64,000 nucleotides of DNA from Peptoniphilus_A sp022767005 (GCF_050315115.1 NZ_JBNPOJ010000001.1:124001-188000), one strand, 5' to 3'; positions 49,292 through 59,618 are shown, counted from the stretch's first letter. Notes: generated by a model not told the origin, from the letters alone. Numbers and translations: made by a program.

Positions 49292-50385
49292 TCTAAATAA
49301 TCCTTCAATTTCTTTGATCTGCTTGGATGACGAAGTTTCCTTAACGCTTTCGCTTCTATTTGTCTAATTCTTTCACGAGTTACGTCAAATTCTTTTCCAA
49401 CTTCTTCAAGAGTTCTCGCCCTTCCGTCGTCAAGTCCAAATCTAAGGGTTAATACCTTCTTTTCTCTGTCAGTTAAAGTTTCAAGAACTGTGTTAAGTTG
49501 TTCTTTTAACAAAGTAAATGTAGCAGCATCTTGTGGCGATAAAATTTCATCATCTGGTATAAAATCTCCAAGATGTGAATCTTCTTCCTCTCCAATTGGC
49601 GTTTCAAGAGAAACTGGCTCTTGTGCAATCTTTTGAATTTCGCGAACTCTATCTACATCTAAATTCATTTCTGCAGCAATTTCTTCTGGAAGTGGATCAC
49701 GTCCTAAATCTTGTACAAGTTGTCTTTGAACTCTTACAAGTTTATTAATTGTTTCAACCATGTGCACAGGAATTCTAATTGTCCTAGCTTGATCGGCAAT
49801 TGCCCTTGTAATTGCTTGTCTTATCCACCAAGTTGCATAAGTTGAAAATTTAAAACCCTTAGTATAATCAAATTTATCAACAGCTTTCATAAGTCCAAGG
49901 TTTCCTTCTTGAATTAAATCTAAAAAACTCATGCCTCTTCCAACATATCTTTTTGCAATTGAAACAACAAGCCTTAAATTTGCTTCTGCAAGTTCTTTTT
50001 TAGCAAGTTCATCTCCAGCTTCCATTCTCTTTGCTATTTCGACTTCTTCATCTGCAGTAAGTAGAGAAATTTTCCCAATTTCTTTAAGATACATCCTTAC
50101 AGGATCGTCAACAGTTACTCCTTTAGGGACTGATAGATCTTCCTTAGTAACATCTACCTCATCTACGTCATCTTCATCATCTTTTAAATCTTTTTTGTCA
50201 ATTAAATGAATCCCTTCTTTTTCAAAAGTTTTATATAATTCATCTATATCGTCAGAATCAATTTGAAACTTTTCGAAGGCATCTCCTATTTTATCGTAGC
50301 TTAAATTACCCTCTTTTTTACCATCTTTTAAAAGCTGTTCTGTTACTGATTCTATTGAATCTTTATTTTTTAAATTCTCACTCAT
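49288..50385 (-). CDS. rpoD: Primary sigma factor RpoD (SigA)
   Basis: 365 residues. Short region 1.1, then 1.2 (VRMYLKEIGKISLLTADEEVE), region 2 (RLVVSIAKRYVGRGMSFLDLIQEGN and FKFSTYATWWIRQAITRAI for -10 recognition and melting), region 3 and region 4 (RFGLDDGRARTLEEVGKEFDVTRERIRQIEAKALRKL split across the -35 helix-turn-helix). Directs housekeeping transcription, so TTGACA/TATAAT promoters are expected here. 8-base overlap with dnaG. Confidence 0.97.
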   Translation of the reverse strand: MSENLKNKDSIESVTEQLLKDGKKEGNLSYDKIGDAFEKFQIDSDDIDELYKTFEKEGIHLIDKKDLKDDEDDVDEVDVTKEDLSVPKGVTVDDPVRMYLKEIGKISLLTADEEVEIAKRMEAGDELAKKELAEANLRLVVSIAKRYVGRGMSFLDLIQEGNLGLMKAVDKFDYTKGFKFSTYATWWIRQAITRAIADQARTIRIPVHMVETINKLVRVQRQLVQDLGRDPLPEEIAAEMNLDVDRVREIQKIAQEPVSLETPIGEEEDSHLGDFIPDDEILSPQDAATFTLLKEQLNTVLETLTDREKKVLTLRFGLDDGRARTLEEVGKEFDVTRERIRQIEAKALRKLRHPSRSKKLKDYLE

Positions 50386-52168
50386 AATTGCCCTCCTCTT
50401 TTAACTCGCTTAACTTTAAATTAATCTCTTTAAGATCTTTTAAAGCTTGGAGCAAGAGATTTTTGTCTTCTTCCACTTGAAGTTTTTCAATGTTTTCTAA
50501 GATTTTATCTTTTTCCCTTTTTAGATAATTTCTCTCTAAAGTTTTGATTAAGTCATCTACAATTCTGTTATTTACATGAATATTTTCTATTATTTCTAAA
50601 ATGTTCTCTCTAAAATTAGAGTCTATTAACATATTATTTTCCAATAAATTTAGAAAATCAGAAACTTCCATTTCATTTTCAAACATTCTAGGAATTTCTT
50701 CAAAAACAGCCCTAGTCATTGCATTGCTAAAATAAAAAACTTCAATTTTATTTTTTATATAAGTATAAATATCTTTGTCAAGTAAAGAATATGATAATAA
50801 TTCCTCTTGTGCCTTAGTTTTTGTACTTTTCACAACATTTGTATTTTTCTTTACCTTGAACTTTTCTTTTTTCGAACTTTTTATTTTATTTCTATTTAGA
50901 AAATTTATATAATTTTCAATAGCATTGTAAGAAATATTATATTTTTTTGAAAAATCTTTTACAAAAATATCTCTCTCTATTGGATTTTTAATGCTAGATA
51001 GAATTTTTGCAGATTCAATAGTAAAATTGCTAAGTCCTTCGCTTTCATTCAAATTGAAATTTTCTTTTAGCTTTTTTATTTTGAACTCTATATATGAAAT
51101 TGCACTTTTTATTTTATTTTCAAAGCCTTCCATTCCATATTTCTTAATAAAATCGTCTGGGTCTAGTCCACCCTCTAATTCAATGATTTTTGGTTTGACA
51201 GATTTAGATAAAAATATATCAATTGCCCTTGAAGTTGCGTTAATTCCCGCATTGTCGCTGTCATAACAGATGTATATATCTTTCGCCATATTCTTAATAA
51301 TGCCTGCTTGATCTTCTGTAAGTGAAGTACCAAGGCTTGCTACACTATAATTTATACCACTATTGTATAAAGAAATAACATCCATATAGCCTTCAACTAG
51401 TATTATTCTTTCTCGAGTAGATTCTCTTGAAATAATATTCATATTAAAAAGATTGCTTCCCTTGTGAAATATTGATGTTTCACTTGAATTTAAATATTTT
51501 GGTTTAGCATCTCCAAAGCCTCTTGCGCCAAAACCAATAACTTTATCGTGTTTATTTATAATAGGGAACATAACTCTGTCGCGAAATCTATCAATATAAT
51601 TTCCCTTTTTACTTTTGGTAATTAAATTCAATTCTAAAAGTTCTTCTTCTTTATAACCTAATTTAGTTAAGTGATCGTATAAGTCCGTCCACGAGTCCTT
51701 TGAATAGCCAATGCCATATCTAATAATAGTTTTATCACTTAACATTCTATTTTTTAAATAAAGTTGTGCCTTTTGTGATGCTTTAAAATTATTTAAAAAG
51801 TGCATTGCTGCTTCTCTATTTATATCGTAAAGCCTATTTTTTTTATCGCGCGCTTCTTTATTTTCATCTTTATATTCAGAAAGCCTTATATTATATTTAT
51901 CCGCCAAAAATTCCACAGCTTCAGGAAAACTTAAATTTTCCCTTTTCATAATAAAGGTAATTACATCGCCCCCAACACCACATCCAAAACATTTGAAAAT
52001 AGATTTAGAAGGAGAAACAGAAAAGGAGGGAGTCTTCTCAGAGTGAAAAGGACAGAGTCCCATATAGTTTGAACCTGACCTTTTTAATTCGACATATTCT
52101 CCAATTAAATCAACTATATCTGCTCTATCCCGTATCTCATTAAGAACATCATCATTTATTACATACAA
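50378..52168 (-). CDS. dnaG: DNA primase
   Basis: 596 residues. N-terminal CHC2 zinc finger (CPFHSEKTPSFSV ... CFGCGVGGD), RNA polymerase domain with the YGIGYSKD and FGARGFGD segments, TOPRIM with VEGYMDVISLY and YDSDNAG, and a C-terminal helicase-interaction region (about 440-596). Makes RNA primers for replication. One base after it begins upstream dgt's stop, so the genes are contiguous. Confidence 0.96.
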   Translation of the reverse strand: MYVINDDVLNEIRDRADIVDLIGEYVELKRSGSNYMGLCPFHSEKTPSFSVSPSKSIFKCFGCGVGGDVITFIMKRENLSFPEAVEFLADKYNIRLSEYKDENKEARDKKNRLYDINREAAMHFLNNFKASQKAQLYLKNRMLSDKTIIRYGIGYSKDSWTDLYDHLTKLGYKEEELLELNLITKSKKGNYIDRFRDRVMFPIINKHDKVIGFGARGFGDAKPKYLNSSETSIFHKGSNLFNMNIISRESTRERIILVEGYMDVISLYNSGINYSVASLGTSLTEDQAGIIKNMAKDIYICYDSDNAGINATSRAIDIFLSKSVKPKIIELEGGLDPDDFIKKYGMEGFENKIKSAISYIEFKIKKLKENFNLNESEGLSNFTIESAKILSSIKNPIERDIFVKDFSKKYNISYNAIENYINFLNRNKIKSSKKEKFKVKKNTNVVKSTKTKAQEELLSYSLLDKDIYTYIKNKIEVFYFSNAMTRAVFEEIPRMFENEMEVSDFLNLLENNMLIDSNFRENILEIIENIHVNNRIVDDLIKTLERNYLKREKDKILENIEKLQVEEDKNLLLQALKDLKEINLKLSELKEEGNYE

Positions 52169-53182
52169 TTAAATGCTCCATCCCTTCGGTATAAAAATAT
52201 TTTTTATCTGTTTCATAGCATAGGTATCTGTCATCCCTGCAATATAATCAGAAACAATATCTTCTTTACTGTGAACTCTATCATTATAAAGGCTTAAATG
52301 ATTTTCAGGAATTCTGCTCAAGTCATCCATGTAATAATTATAAAGCTCTGTGAGAAGTCTTTTAATTTTAACTTCTTCACTTTTTACAACAGAATCCATA
52401 TAAACTGTCTTAAACATATACTGTCTAAGTTCCATAGTTGCTTCGTAAACTTCTTTTTCCATCTCTACAATTGGTTTCCCATAGGACTTATTTACTATCC
52501 CAGTTATCATTGTATTTATTCTTTCTGAAGAAGTTTTTCCAAGAATTTTTGTAAGTTCCTTTGGAAGTGAATCTGATGAAATAATACCTGCCCTAATGGC
52601 ATCGTCAATGTCGTGATTGATATATGCAATTCTGTCAGCAAATTTTATGATTTTACCTTCAAGAGTTTTTGCCACTCCTTTACCTGAGTGATTTAAAATT
52701 CCATCGCGCACTTCTTCCGTTAAGTTTAGTCCAATTCTTTTGTCAGAACGCTCTAAGAAATCTACAACTTTTAAAGATTGTTCCCCATGTATAAACCCAG
52801 AACTTTTTAATTCATTTAATACAGTTTCTCCAGAATGCCCAAAGGGAGTGTGTCCCAAATCATGTCCTAAAGAAATTGCTTCAACTAAATCTTCATTTAG
52901 CCTAAGTGATCTAGCTATAGTTCTTCCAATTTGACTGACTTCGAGAGTGTGAGTGAGTCTTGTTCTAAAATGGTCTCCTTCTGGAGAGATAAATACTTGA
53001 GTCTTGTGTTTTAATCTCCTAAAACTTTTTGAGTGAATAATTCTATCTCTATCTCTTTGAAACTCAGTCCTAAGATTACATTTTTCTTCTTTTTCATTTC
53101 TTCCCAAAGTTGAATCTGCAAATGTAGCAAAATCAAAAAGCATAACGTGTTCAAGTTTTTCTCTCTCGACTCTTAAATTCAT
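52169..53182 (-). CDS. dgt: Deoxyguanosinetriphosphate triphosphohydrolase-like HD protein
   Basis: 337 residues. HD-domain metal ligands: HTLEVSQIGRTIAR, GHDLGHTPFGHSGE (HD pair) and FADRIAYINHDIDDA. The RIIHSKSFRRLKHKTQVF N-terminal motif is diagnostic of dGTPase type 2 (dgtP-like). It hydrolyses dNTPs to deoxynucleoside and tripolyphosphate. Position between yqfL and dnaG is a variation on the usual Bacillus arrangement and ties dNTP control to replication genes. Confidence 0.92.
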   Translation of the reverse strand: MNLRVEREKLEHVMLFDFATFADSTLGRNEKEEKCNLRTEFQRDRDRIIHSKSFRRLKHKTQVFISPEGDHFRTRLTHTLEVSQIGRTIARSLRLNEDLVEAISLGHDLGHTPFGHSGETVLNELKSSGFIHGEQSLKVVDFLERSDKRIGLNLTEEVRDGILNHSGKGVAKTLEGKIIKFADRIAYINHDIDDAIRAGIISSDSLPKELTKILGKTSSERINTMITGIVNKSYGKPIVEMEKEVYEATMELRQYMFKTVYMDSVVKSEEVKIKRLLTELYNYYMDDLSRIPENHLSLYNDRVHSKEDIVSDYIAGMTDTYAMKQIKNIFIPKGWSI

Positions 53183-53186
53183 AATT

Positions 53187-54008
53187 TCACATCCTAGAAT
53201 TCATATGATTAATTATAATTTCAGCTGTTTCTTCTATTGCTTTATCAGAAACGTCTATTACAAAACATCCAAGTTCTTCCATAACTTGCTTTGAATAATT
53301 TAGTTCTTCTCTAATTCTATCGTAATTGGCATACTTTGCACCTGAAGTAAGACCAAGAGATTTAAGTCTTTGTTCTCTGACAGAAATAATTTTTTCGGGA
53401 TTTGCAATAAGTCCAATTACTCTATCCACATCTTTCTCATAAACTTCCTTTGGTACAGGAACTTCAGGAACTAGCGGAATATTTGCAACTTTATACAATT
53501 TATTTGCAAGATACATTGAAAGTGGAGTCTTAGAAGTTCTTGAAATGCCAACTAAACATATATCGGCTTTTTTTGCACCTCGAGGATCTTTTCCGTCGTC
53601 GTATTTAACTGCAAACTCCACACATTCTACCTTCTTGAAATAATTTTCATCAAGTCTTCTTATTAGTCCAGGTTCTCTAAGAGGTTCATATCCCAAAATA
53701 TCCTCGATTTGTTTCATAGGTTCACCCATTACATCAACTGTGTGAAGCTTTAATTCGTGAGTTTTCCTTTCTATAAATTCTCTAGTCTCTTTTACAACAT
53801 TTGTATAAACTATTAAACTATTGTGAATTTTGGAAGCTTTTTCGAGAACTGGCTTTATTTGATCAATGCTATTGTGGTATGGATATCTAATTATTTCATA
53901 ATTTTCTGACTCAAATTGTCTTGCAGAACTTTTAGCAATTAATTCACCAGTTTCGCCAATTGAATCAGAGATTACAAAAATTGTAAGTTGATTATCTTCT
54001 TTATTCAT
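53187..54008 (-). CDS. Pyruvate,phosphate dikinase regulatory protein (DUF299)
   Basis: 273 residues. Bifunctional kinase/phosphorylase that uses ADP to inactivate and phosphate to reactivate PPDK (or PEP synthase). Conserved: VISDSIGETGELIAKS, the P-loop-like VGISRTSKTPLSMYLA and YANYDRIREELNYS. It follows the CcpN-like repressor by 8 bases, the same pair (ccpN-yqfL) that controls gluconeogenic flux in Bacillus. No PPDK gene lies in the window. Confidence 0.93.
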   Translation of the reverse strand: MNKEDNQLTIFVISDSIGETGELIAKSSARQFESENYEIIRYPYHNSIDQIKPVLEKASKIHNSLIVYTNVVKETREFIERKTHELKLHTVDVMGEPMKQIEDILGYEPLREPGLIRRLDENYFKKVECVEFAVKYDDGKDPRGAKKADICLVGISRTSKTPLSMYLANKLYKVANIPLVPEVPVPKEVYEKDVDRVIGLIANPEKIISVREQRLKSLGLTSGAKYANYDRIREELNYSKQVMEELGCFVIDVSDKAIEETAEIIINHMNSRM

Positions 54009-54016
54009 ACTTCCTC

Positions 54017-54646
54017 CTAGATTATCTCGCCGTCACATACATCTACAAAAAGTCTAGTTACATTTGTCTTTGTAAATCTACCGACAACTTCAAGATCATT
54101 ACTATTTTTAACTTCAACAACGGGAAGAGAATCTATTCCCTTTTCCACAATTAAACTCGCTGCTTCATATACACTGTCATTTTTATCAACATAAAAAACA
54201 TTTGGCATCCTTGTCATAATAACACTTACAGGAGTCTTCTTTATGTCGGCATCTCCTATCATAAATCTAATTAAATCTTTTCTTGAAACTATGCCAGTAA
54301 GGTAACCCCCTTCAGTGATAAACATAGATGATAAATCTTCCATAAAAAGATCTACAACTACATCGTAAACGGAAGTCTTTTGGTCACAAGAAAAGGGCAG
54401 TGACATATAATCCTTTAATTTTAATTTTTTTAGGTCATCGGAAAGCTGTGAAAGAATAGATTTGCCTGTATAAAAATATCCAAATTTTGGTCTAGCTCCC
54501 AATATATTTATCATAGTGAGAACTGAAAGATCTGATCTAATAGTCGCTCTTGACAAACCTAGCTTTTCTGCAATTTCATCGCCTGTAATAGGACCTTCAT
54601 CTCTTACAATTTCAATAATCTGAGTCTGCCTATCGCTGAATTTCAT
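54017..54646 (-). CDS. ccpN: CcpN-like transcriptional repressor (HTH plus two CBS domains)
   Basis: 209 residues. N-terminal winged helix (ITGDEIAEKLGLSRATIRSDLSVLTM, about 18-43), then two CBS domains (about 75-135 and 140-205) that sense adenine nucleotides. In Bacillus, CcpN represses gluconeogenic genes on glycolytic growth and is followed by yqfL, as here. The symbol is given by homology of architecture and synteny; the regulon is unknown in this organism. Confidence 0.88.
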   Translation of the reverse strand: MKFSDRQTQIIEIVRDEGPITGDEIAEKLGLSRATIRSDLSVLTMINILGARPKFGYFYTGKSILSQLSDDLKKLKLKDYMSLPFSCDQKTSVYDVVVDLFMEDLSSMFITEGGYLTGIVSRKDLIRFMIGDADIKKTPVSVIMTRMPNVFYVDKNDSVYEAASLIVEKGIDSLPVVEVKNSNDLEVVGRFTKTNVTRLFVDVCDGEII

Positions 54647-54658
54647 TCATACACCGAC

Positions 54659-56728
54659 CTATTCTACAACATTTTCTATTTTTAATACTTCTTGAATATT
54701 TTCCTCAATACTATTAATTAACGCAAGTCTATTTTGTCTAATTTTTTCGTCTTCTGACATTACCATTACATTTTCAAAGAAAGCATCAATAGCTGGAACT
54801 AAATCATTTAGAGCATCCATTGCTTCTTTATAATCTTCAGAAGAAAGTGCTTCTTTAAATTTGCTATTAGTTTCTACAAATTTGTTGTAAAGATTCTTTT
54901 CTGCATCTTCATTTAGAAGTTCTTCCTTTACTTCTAAAAAGTCCACGTTTTTAGTCAAATTGTTAATTCTATTGTAAGCATCGACAAAATTTGATCTATC
55001 TTCGTTAAACCATTCATTTAATTCTTTAGCTTTTTCAAATATATTATAAATTTCACTGTCAGGAATTAATACAGAATCTATGATGTCATATCTTATTCCT
55101 TCTTCTTGAAGCATTGTCTTAATTCTTCCAAAGAAAAATTCCCTTACATTTGCTATTACTTCTTCGTGATTAAATGTAAGTCCTAAATCATTAATATATT
55201 CGTATAGGCTTGTTTCTATTACTTCATTTAAATTAAATTTCCATCCAGTTTTTCTAATTATATTTATTATTCCAATTGCAGATCTTCTTAGTGCAAAAGG
55301 ATCTGTTGAGCCCGTAGGGATTTCTCCAATTGCAAAAAGTCCAACTATTGTATCGATTTTATCTGCAAGTGAGAAAATTGAACCCACACTTGATTCTGGA
55401 AGTGTATCTCCTGCAAATTTAGGAAGATATTGTTCTCTAATTGCTGTTGCAACAATTTCTTTTTCTCCAGATTTTAGCGCATAAATTTCTCCCATTACTC
55501 CTTGAAGTTCAGTAAATTCTATTACCATCTTTGTAGTTAAGTCAGCTTTTGAAAGATGAGCAACTCTATCAAGCGCTTCAATAGCTTCATCTGCAAAAGA
55601 AAGAGATTTTGCAATTTTCTTTGCAACTACGCCGTCTCTTTTTTCTTTTTCAAACATAGAACCTAACTTGTCGTTAAATAATACTCCTTTAAGATTATCT
55701 ACATAGTCTTCAAGAGGCTTTGAAATATCATCTTCGTAAAAGAATTTTGCATCTTCAAGTCTTGCACCTAAAACTTTTTCGTTTCCAGCAATTACAATGT
55801 CTTCATAATTCTTAGTACCATTTCTAACTGTAATAAAATATGGCAAAAGTTCATCATCTTGTGAATAAATTGGAATAAATCTCAAGTGATCAATCATTGT
55901 AGTTGTTACAACTTCCTTTGGAAGAGTTAAATATTTTTCCTTGATACTTCCCTTTATTGGCGTTGGATACTCAACAATATATGTTAATTCTTCTAATAGA
56001 TCTTCATTTTCATGAATTTCTCCACCAAGGGATTTGGCAATTTTTGTTGATTCATATTTTATTATTTCACGTCTCTTATTTTGATCTAAAATTACATAAT
56101 TGTCTTCAAGTAATTTTTCATAATTTTCAACTTTATCAATAATTATTTCTGATGAACCTAGAAATCTATGTCCCTTAGTCTTATTCCCTACAAAAATTCT
56201 TTCAAAATCAAAAGGAACAACTTCATCGCCTAAAAGTGAAACAATCCATCTTATTGGCCTTGCAAATCTAATATTTTTGCCACCCCAACGCATATTTTTT
56301 GGAAAATTAATATCTCTAATTAATGAAGGCATAATCTCAGCCAAAATTTCTGAGGATTTTCTTCCAATTGATGAAATGTTTGCAAAAACATAATCCGTTC
56401 CCTTGAGTTCTTTGATTACTAAATCATTTTCACTGATGTTTTGTGACTTCATAAAACCTAAAAGAGGTTTTGTAGGTTTTTTGTCATCATCGTAGGCAAT
56501 TTTAACTGAAGGACCTTTTACTTCCTTTTGTATGTCTTTTTGCTTTTCATCTAAATCTTCAATAATAAGGCTGAGTCTTCTTGGAGTTGCATAAACTTTT
56601 ACATTTTTAAAACCAATTTCATTTTCAGCTAATAATTTTTTTGATTTTTCATTTAGTTGCTCAATTGCCATATTGACAAATCTTGAAGGCAACTCTTCCA
56701 CTCCGATTTCTAGTAAATAATTATTCAT
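54659..56728 (-). CDS. glyS: Glycyl-tRNA synthetase beta subunit
   Basis: 689 residues. Family start NYLLEIGVEELPSRFV, PTPIKGSIKEKYLTLPKEVV, the long HD-like domain with SVGSIFSLADKIDTIVGLFAIG, and a C-terminal anticodon-binding region. Partner of GlyQ in the alpha2beta2 bacterial enzyme. Its start overlaps glyQ by 8 bases. No T-box leader is present upstream, the pair being embedded in the operon. Confidence 0.97.
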   Translation of the reverse strand: MNNYLLEIGVEELPSRFVNMAIEQLNEKSKKLLAENEIGFKNVKVYATPRRLSLIIEDLDEKQKDIQKEVKGPSVKIAYDDDKKPTKPLLGFMKSQNISENDLVIKELKGTDYVFANISSIGRKSSEILAEIMPSLIRDINFPKNMRWGGKNIRFARPIRWIVSLLGDEVVPFDFERIFVGNKTKGHRFLGSSEIIIDKVENYEKLLEDNYVILDQNKRREIIKYESTKIAKSLGGEIHENEDLLEELTYIVEYPTPIKGSIKEKYLTLPKEVVTTTMIDHLRFIPIYSQDDELLPYFITVRNGTKNYEDIVIAGNEKVLGARLEDAKFFYEDDISKPLEDYVDNLKGVLFNDKLGSMFEKEKRDGVVAKKIAKSLSFADEAIEALDRVAHLSKADLTTKMVIEFTELQGVMGEIYALKSGEKEIVATAIREQYLPKFAGDTLPESSVGSIFSLADKIDTIVGLFAIGEIPTGSTDPFALRRSAIGIINIIRKTGWKFNLNEVIETSLYEYINDLGLTFNHEEVIANVREFFFGRIKTMLQEEGIRYDIIDSVLIPDSEIYNIFEKAKELNEWFNEDRSNFVDAYNRINNLTKNVDFLEVKEELLNEDAEKNLYNKFVETNSKFKEALSSEDYKEAMDALNDLVPAIDAFFENVMVMSEDEKIRQNRLALINSIEENIQEVLKIENVVE

Positions 56729-57605
56729 TTATTTCACCTCTGTTGATAAGGGGATAGTTCATTTCTTCTCTGTGTTTTAGATGTGTCTTTGCAACAACTC
56801 TTGCAAGATTTCTAACTCTTTGAATATAACTAGTTCTTTCAGAAACAGAAAGAGCTCCTCTTGCATCTAATAAGTTAAAAGTATGAGAACATTTAAGAGT
56901 ATAGTCATAAGCATCAATTACTATTCCTTCTTCAATTACTCTATTTGCTTCAGCTTCGTACATATCAAATAATTTTCTAAGCATATCGACATCTGCAAGT
57001 TCAAAGGCATATTTAGAATGTTCATATTCATTCTTTTTAAATACCTCTCCATAAGTTATATTTTCGTTGTATTGAATATCATAAACAGATTCAACATTTT
57101 GAAGATACATTGCAATTCTTTCAAGTCCATAAGTAAGCTCTGCACTTTCAAGGTCAAGGTTCACTCCTCCAACTTGTTGGAAATAAGTAAATTGTGTAAC
57201 TTCCATCCCATCAAGCCAAACTTCCCAGCCAAGACCCCAAGCACCAAGTGTAGGAGATTCCCAATTGTCTTCAACAAACCTTATATCGTGCTTTTTAGGA
57301 TCAATTCCAATTGCGAAAAGTGAATCAAGGTAAAGTTGTTGAACATCTTCTGGAGATGGCTTCAAAATAACTTGCAATTGATGATGTTGATATAATCTAT
57401 TTGGATTTTCTCCATATCTACCATCTGCAGGTCTTCTTGAAGGCTCAACATATACTACTTTCCATTCTTCAGGTCCAAGAGATCTCAAAAAAGTGTTAGG
57501 ATTCATAGTTCCCGCACCCTTTTCAGTGTCATAAGGTTGCATTATAATTGCTCCCTTTTCCTTCCAATAATTTTCCATTGTCATAATTAAATCTTGGAAA
57601 TACAT
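56721..57605 (-). CDS. glyQ: Glycyl-tRNA synthetase alpha subunit
   Basis: 294 residues. Class II synthetase core: PYDTEKGAGTMNPNTFLRSLGPE, EPSRRPADGRYGENPNRLYQHHQ, WGLGWEVWLDGMEVTQFTYFQQ and YGLERIAMYLQ. Catalyses glycine activation; needs GlyS. Lies 10 bases downstream of recO with AGGAGG upstream of its ATG. Confidence 0.98.
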   Translation of the reverse strand: MYFQDLIMTMENYWKEKGAIIMQPYDTEKGAGTMNPNTFLRSLGPEEWKVVYVEPSRRPADGRYGENPNRLYQHHQLQVILKPSPEDVQQLYLDSLFAIGIDPKKHDIRFVEDNWESPTLGAWGLGWEVWLDGMEVTQFTYFQQVGGVNLDLESAELTYGLERIAMYLQNVESVYDIQYNENITYGEVFKKNEYEHSKYAFELADVDMLRKLFDMYEAEANRVIEEGIVIDAYDYTLKCSHTFNLLDARGALSVSERTSYIQRVRNLARVVAKTHLKHREEMNYPLINRGEINE

Positions 57606-57615
57606 TTTTTCCTCC

Positions 57616-58329
57616 TTAATTAAACAGCCTATCTGACTTAAAACTGCTTATATCTAAATTGTATTTTATATATTTTATAATAATATTGTGCAAATATTTT
57701 TTTCTATTCACATCAATTTCTTCCATGTCTTCCACATTTTCCAGCTCTTCAAACTTATTATAAAGTAGTTTGTTTAAGTAAACTAAATCCCTTCTTGATA
57801 GAGAAAAAGAATAGGGATCTTGAAAATCTATAATTCCCTCTCTCACAGAAAAATAAGATTTTTCTTTTATATCAAGCTTAGGTCTATAACCTATAAAGGA
57901 AAGATATTTTAGTTCAAAGGCGATAGCAAGTGAAATTGGATCCTTTGTAAAGTTAAAAAAGTTTAGAGATTTTCTCATTAGGTCAAAAACTCTTTCATTA
58001 GCCTCTCCACGAATAGAAGATTTTTCTAAAATCTCAAGGAGAATTGATGCGTAAATTAAATTATAATAATCATCTCTAATTTTAAAATTAGACTCTACAA
58101 TTTTTGCATCGCCAATATAAAAAAAGTTTTGTCCCTTTTTCAAAAGATATTCATTTACGCCAAAAACTTGTGAAACTCCTAAATTTTTGGACTTTGGAGT
58201 CATAGCTCCCTTTACCATTATGGAAATTTTCCCATAATTTCTAGTAAAAACCCTAATAATTTTCGAGCTCTCGCCAAATTCCATTTCATTTAAGACAATT
58301 CCCAAGGTGTAATTATTTGTCGTAGCCAA
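57616..58329 (-). CDS. recO: DNA repair protein RecO
   Basis: 237 residues. OB-fold N-terminal half (TLGIVLNEMEFGESSKIIRVFTRNYGKISIMVKGA) and helical C-terminal half. The four Cys of the Deinococcus zinc site are absent, as in many Clostridia. Works with RecR, also encoded in this window. Overlaps era by 17 bases. Confidence 0.92.
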   Translation of the reverse strand: MATTNNYTLGIVLNEMEFGESSKIIRVFTRNYGKISIMVKGAMTPKSKNLGVSQVFGVNEYLLKKGQNFFYIGDAKIVESNFKIRDDYYNLIYASILLEILEKSSIRGEANERVFDLMRKSLNFFNFTKDPISLAIAFELKYLSFIGYRPKLDIKEKSYFSVREGIIDFQDPYSFSLSRRDLVYLNKLLYNKFEELENVEDMEEIDVNRKKYLHNIIIKYIKYNLDISSFKSDRLFN

Positions 58330-59218
58330 ATCTTTTTACCAAGTTTTCTCTTTCTCTCCAATTTTTTTCAACTTTCACCCAAATTTGTAGATTAACCTTC
58401 GCATCTAAAAGTTTTTCGATATCTTCTCTTGCTTCAGTTCCAATTGTCTTTAACATTGATCCACCTTTTCCAATTAAAATACCCTTGTGAGAATCTCTTT
58501 CCACATAAATATTTGCTTCGATATCATAAATGTTTTTATCTTTTCTCTTTTTAAATTTCTCGATTGAAATGGCAAGACCATGGGGAACCTCTTCATTTAA
58601 GTATTTAAGTCCCTTTTCTCTAATTATTTCTGATACAATAAACCTTTCGTTTTTATCTGTAATCATGTCATCTGGATAGTACATTGGACCAGGTTTTAAA
58701 TATTTTTTTAAAGTTTCTAAGTAAATGTCAACTCCGTCGTTTTTCATTGCTGAAATAGGAATAATTTCATTAAAAATTTCTTCCTTTGCATACATTGAAA
58801 TAATCTCTAAAAGTTCATCTTTTCTTATTGTGTCAACTTTGTTAATTAGTAAAATTATTGGAATTATGCCTTCATATTCCTTCAAAATGTCAATAATTGA
58901 TCTTTCGGCTTTTCCAATTTTCTTTGAAGTGTCCACAATATAAGTTATTACATCAGCATCTTCTATGCTTTCCTTTGATTCGGTAAGCATAAATTCACCA
59001 AGCTTATTTTTTGGCCTTTGTATTCCCGGCGTATCTAAAAATATTATTTGTGAATTATAATCTGTGTGAATAAAAGTAATGTTTTGTCTTGTAGTCTGTG
59101 GCTTTGAAGATATGGCTGAAATCTTTTCACCAATTATAGCATTTAATAAAGTTGACTTTCCAACATTAGGTCTGCCCACTACAGATACATATCCTGATTT
59201 AAAATTATTTTCTGTCAT
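58313..59218 (-). CDS. era: GTPase Era
   Basis: About 301 residues. G1 GRPNVGKST, G2 TTRQNITFI, G3 DTPGIQRP, G4 NKVD; C-terminal KH domain GILIGKGGSMLKTIG binds the 16S 3' end during 30S maturation. Start ATG at 59218 chosen: GGGAG is six bases upstream and the protein then begins MTENNFKSGYVS, the normal length. A longer reading frame to 59308 would run far into cdd. It overlaps cdd by 14 bases. Confidence 0.96.
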   Translation of the reverse strand: MTENNFKSGYVSVVGRPNVGKSTLLNAIIGEKISAISSKPQTTRQNITFIHTDYNSQIIFLDTPGIQRPKNKLGEFMLTESKESIEDADVITYIVDTSKKIGKAERSIIDILKEYEGIIPIILLINKVDTIRKDELLEIISMYAKEEIFNEIIPISAMKNDGVDIYLETLKKYLKPGPMYYPDDMITDKNERFIVSEIIREKGLKYLNEEVPHGLAISIEKFKKRKDKNIYDIEANIYVERDSHKGILIGKGGSMLKTIGTEAREDIEKLLDAKVNLQIWVKVEKNWRERENLVKRFGYDK

Positions 59219-59618
59219 TTTCATCTCCCATAAGGTCCTCTGGACCAAAGGAATGAGGTAAAATTTCCTCAATTCCGTAAACTTTGTAATCTTCCGTAGA
59301 GTTTGCAATTATTATTTCAGGATTTTTTGAAAATTCACGAATAACTTGTCTGCATACTCCGCAGGGAAAAGTGTAGTCGCTATCTCCGACTACGGCAATT
59401 TTTTTTATTTCTCTTTTGCCCTCAGAAACCGCCTTAAAAATCGCAGTCCTCTCCGCACAATTTGTTGGAGAATAGGAAGCAATTTCAATGTTTCCGCCAG
59501 AATAAACTGACCCATCTTCCATTTCAACTGCACATCCCACATTAAAGTGTGAGTAAGGCGTATATGTCATGTTATCTCTTGCCTTTATAGCAAGTTCTAT
59601 TAATCTATTATATTCCAT
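59205..59618 (-). CDS. cdd: Cytidine deaminase
   Basis: 137 residues. Zinc/catalytic motif TNCAERTAIF (Cys-Ala-Glu) and PCGVCRQVIREF (two Cys), with HFNVGCAVE for substrate. Converts (deoxy)cytidine to uridine. Conserved place between dgkA and era in Firmicutes. Confidence 0.96.
   Translation of the reverse strand: MEYNRLIELAIKARDNMTYTPYSHFNVGCAVEMEDGSVYSGGNIEIASYSPTNCAERTAIFKAVSEGKREIKKIAVVGDSDYTFPCGVCRQVIREFSKNPEIIIANSTEDYKVYGIEEILPHSFGPEDLMGDENDRK

Noticed and set aside
57606..57615. T-box leader for glyQS
   Set aside because: Only 10 bases separate recO from glyQ; no room for a leader.
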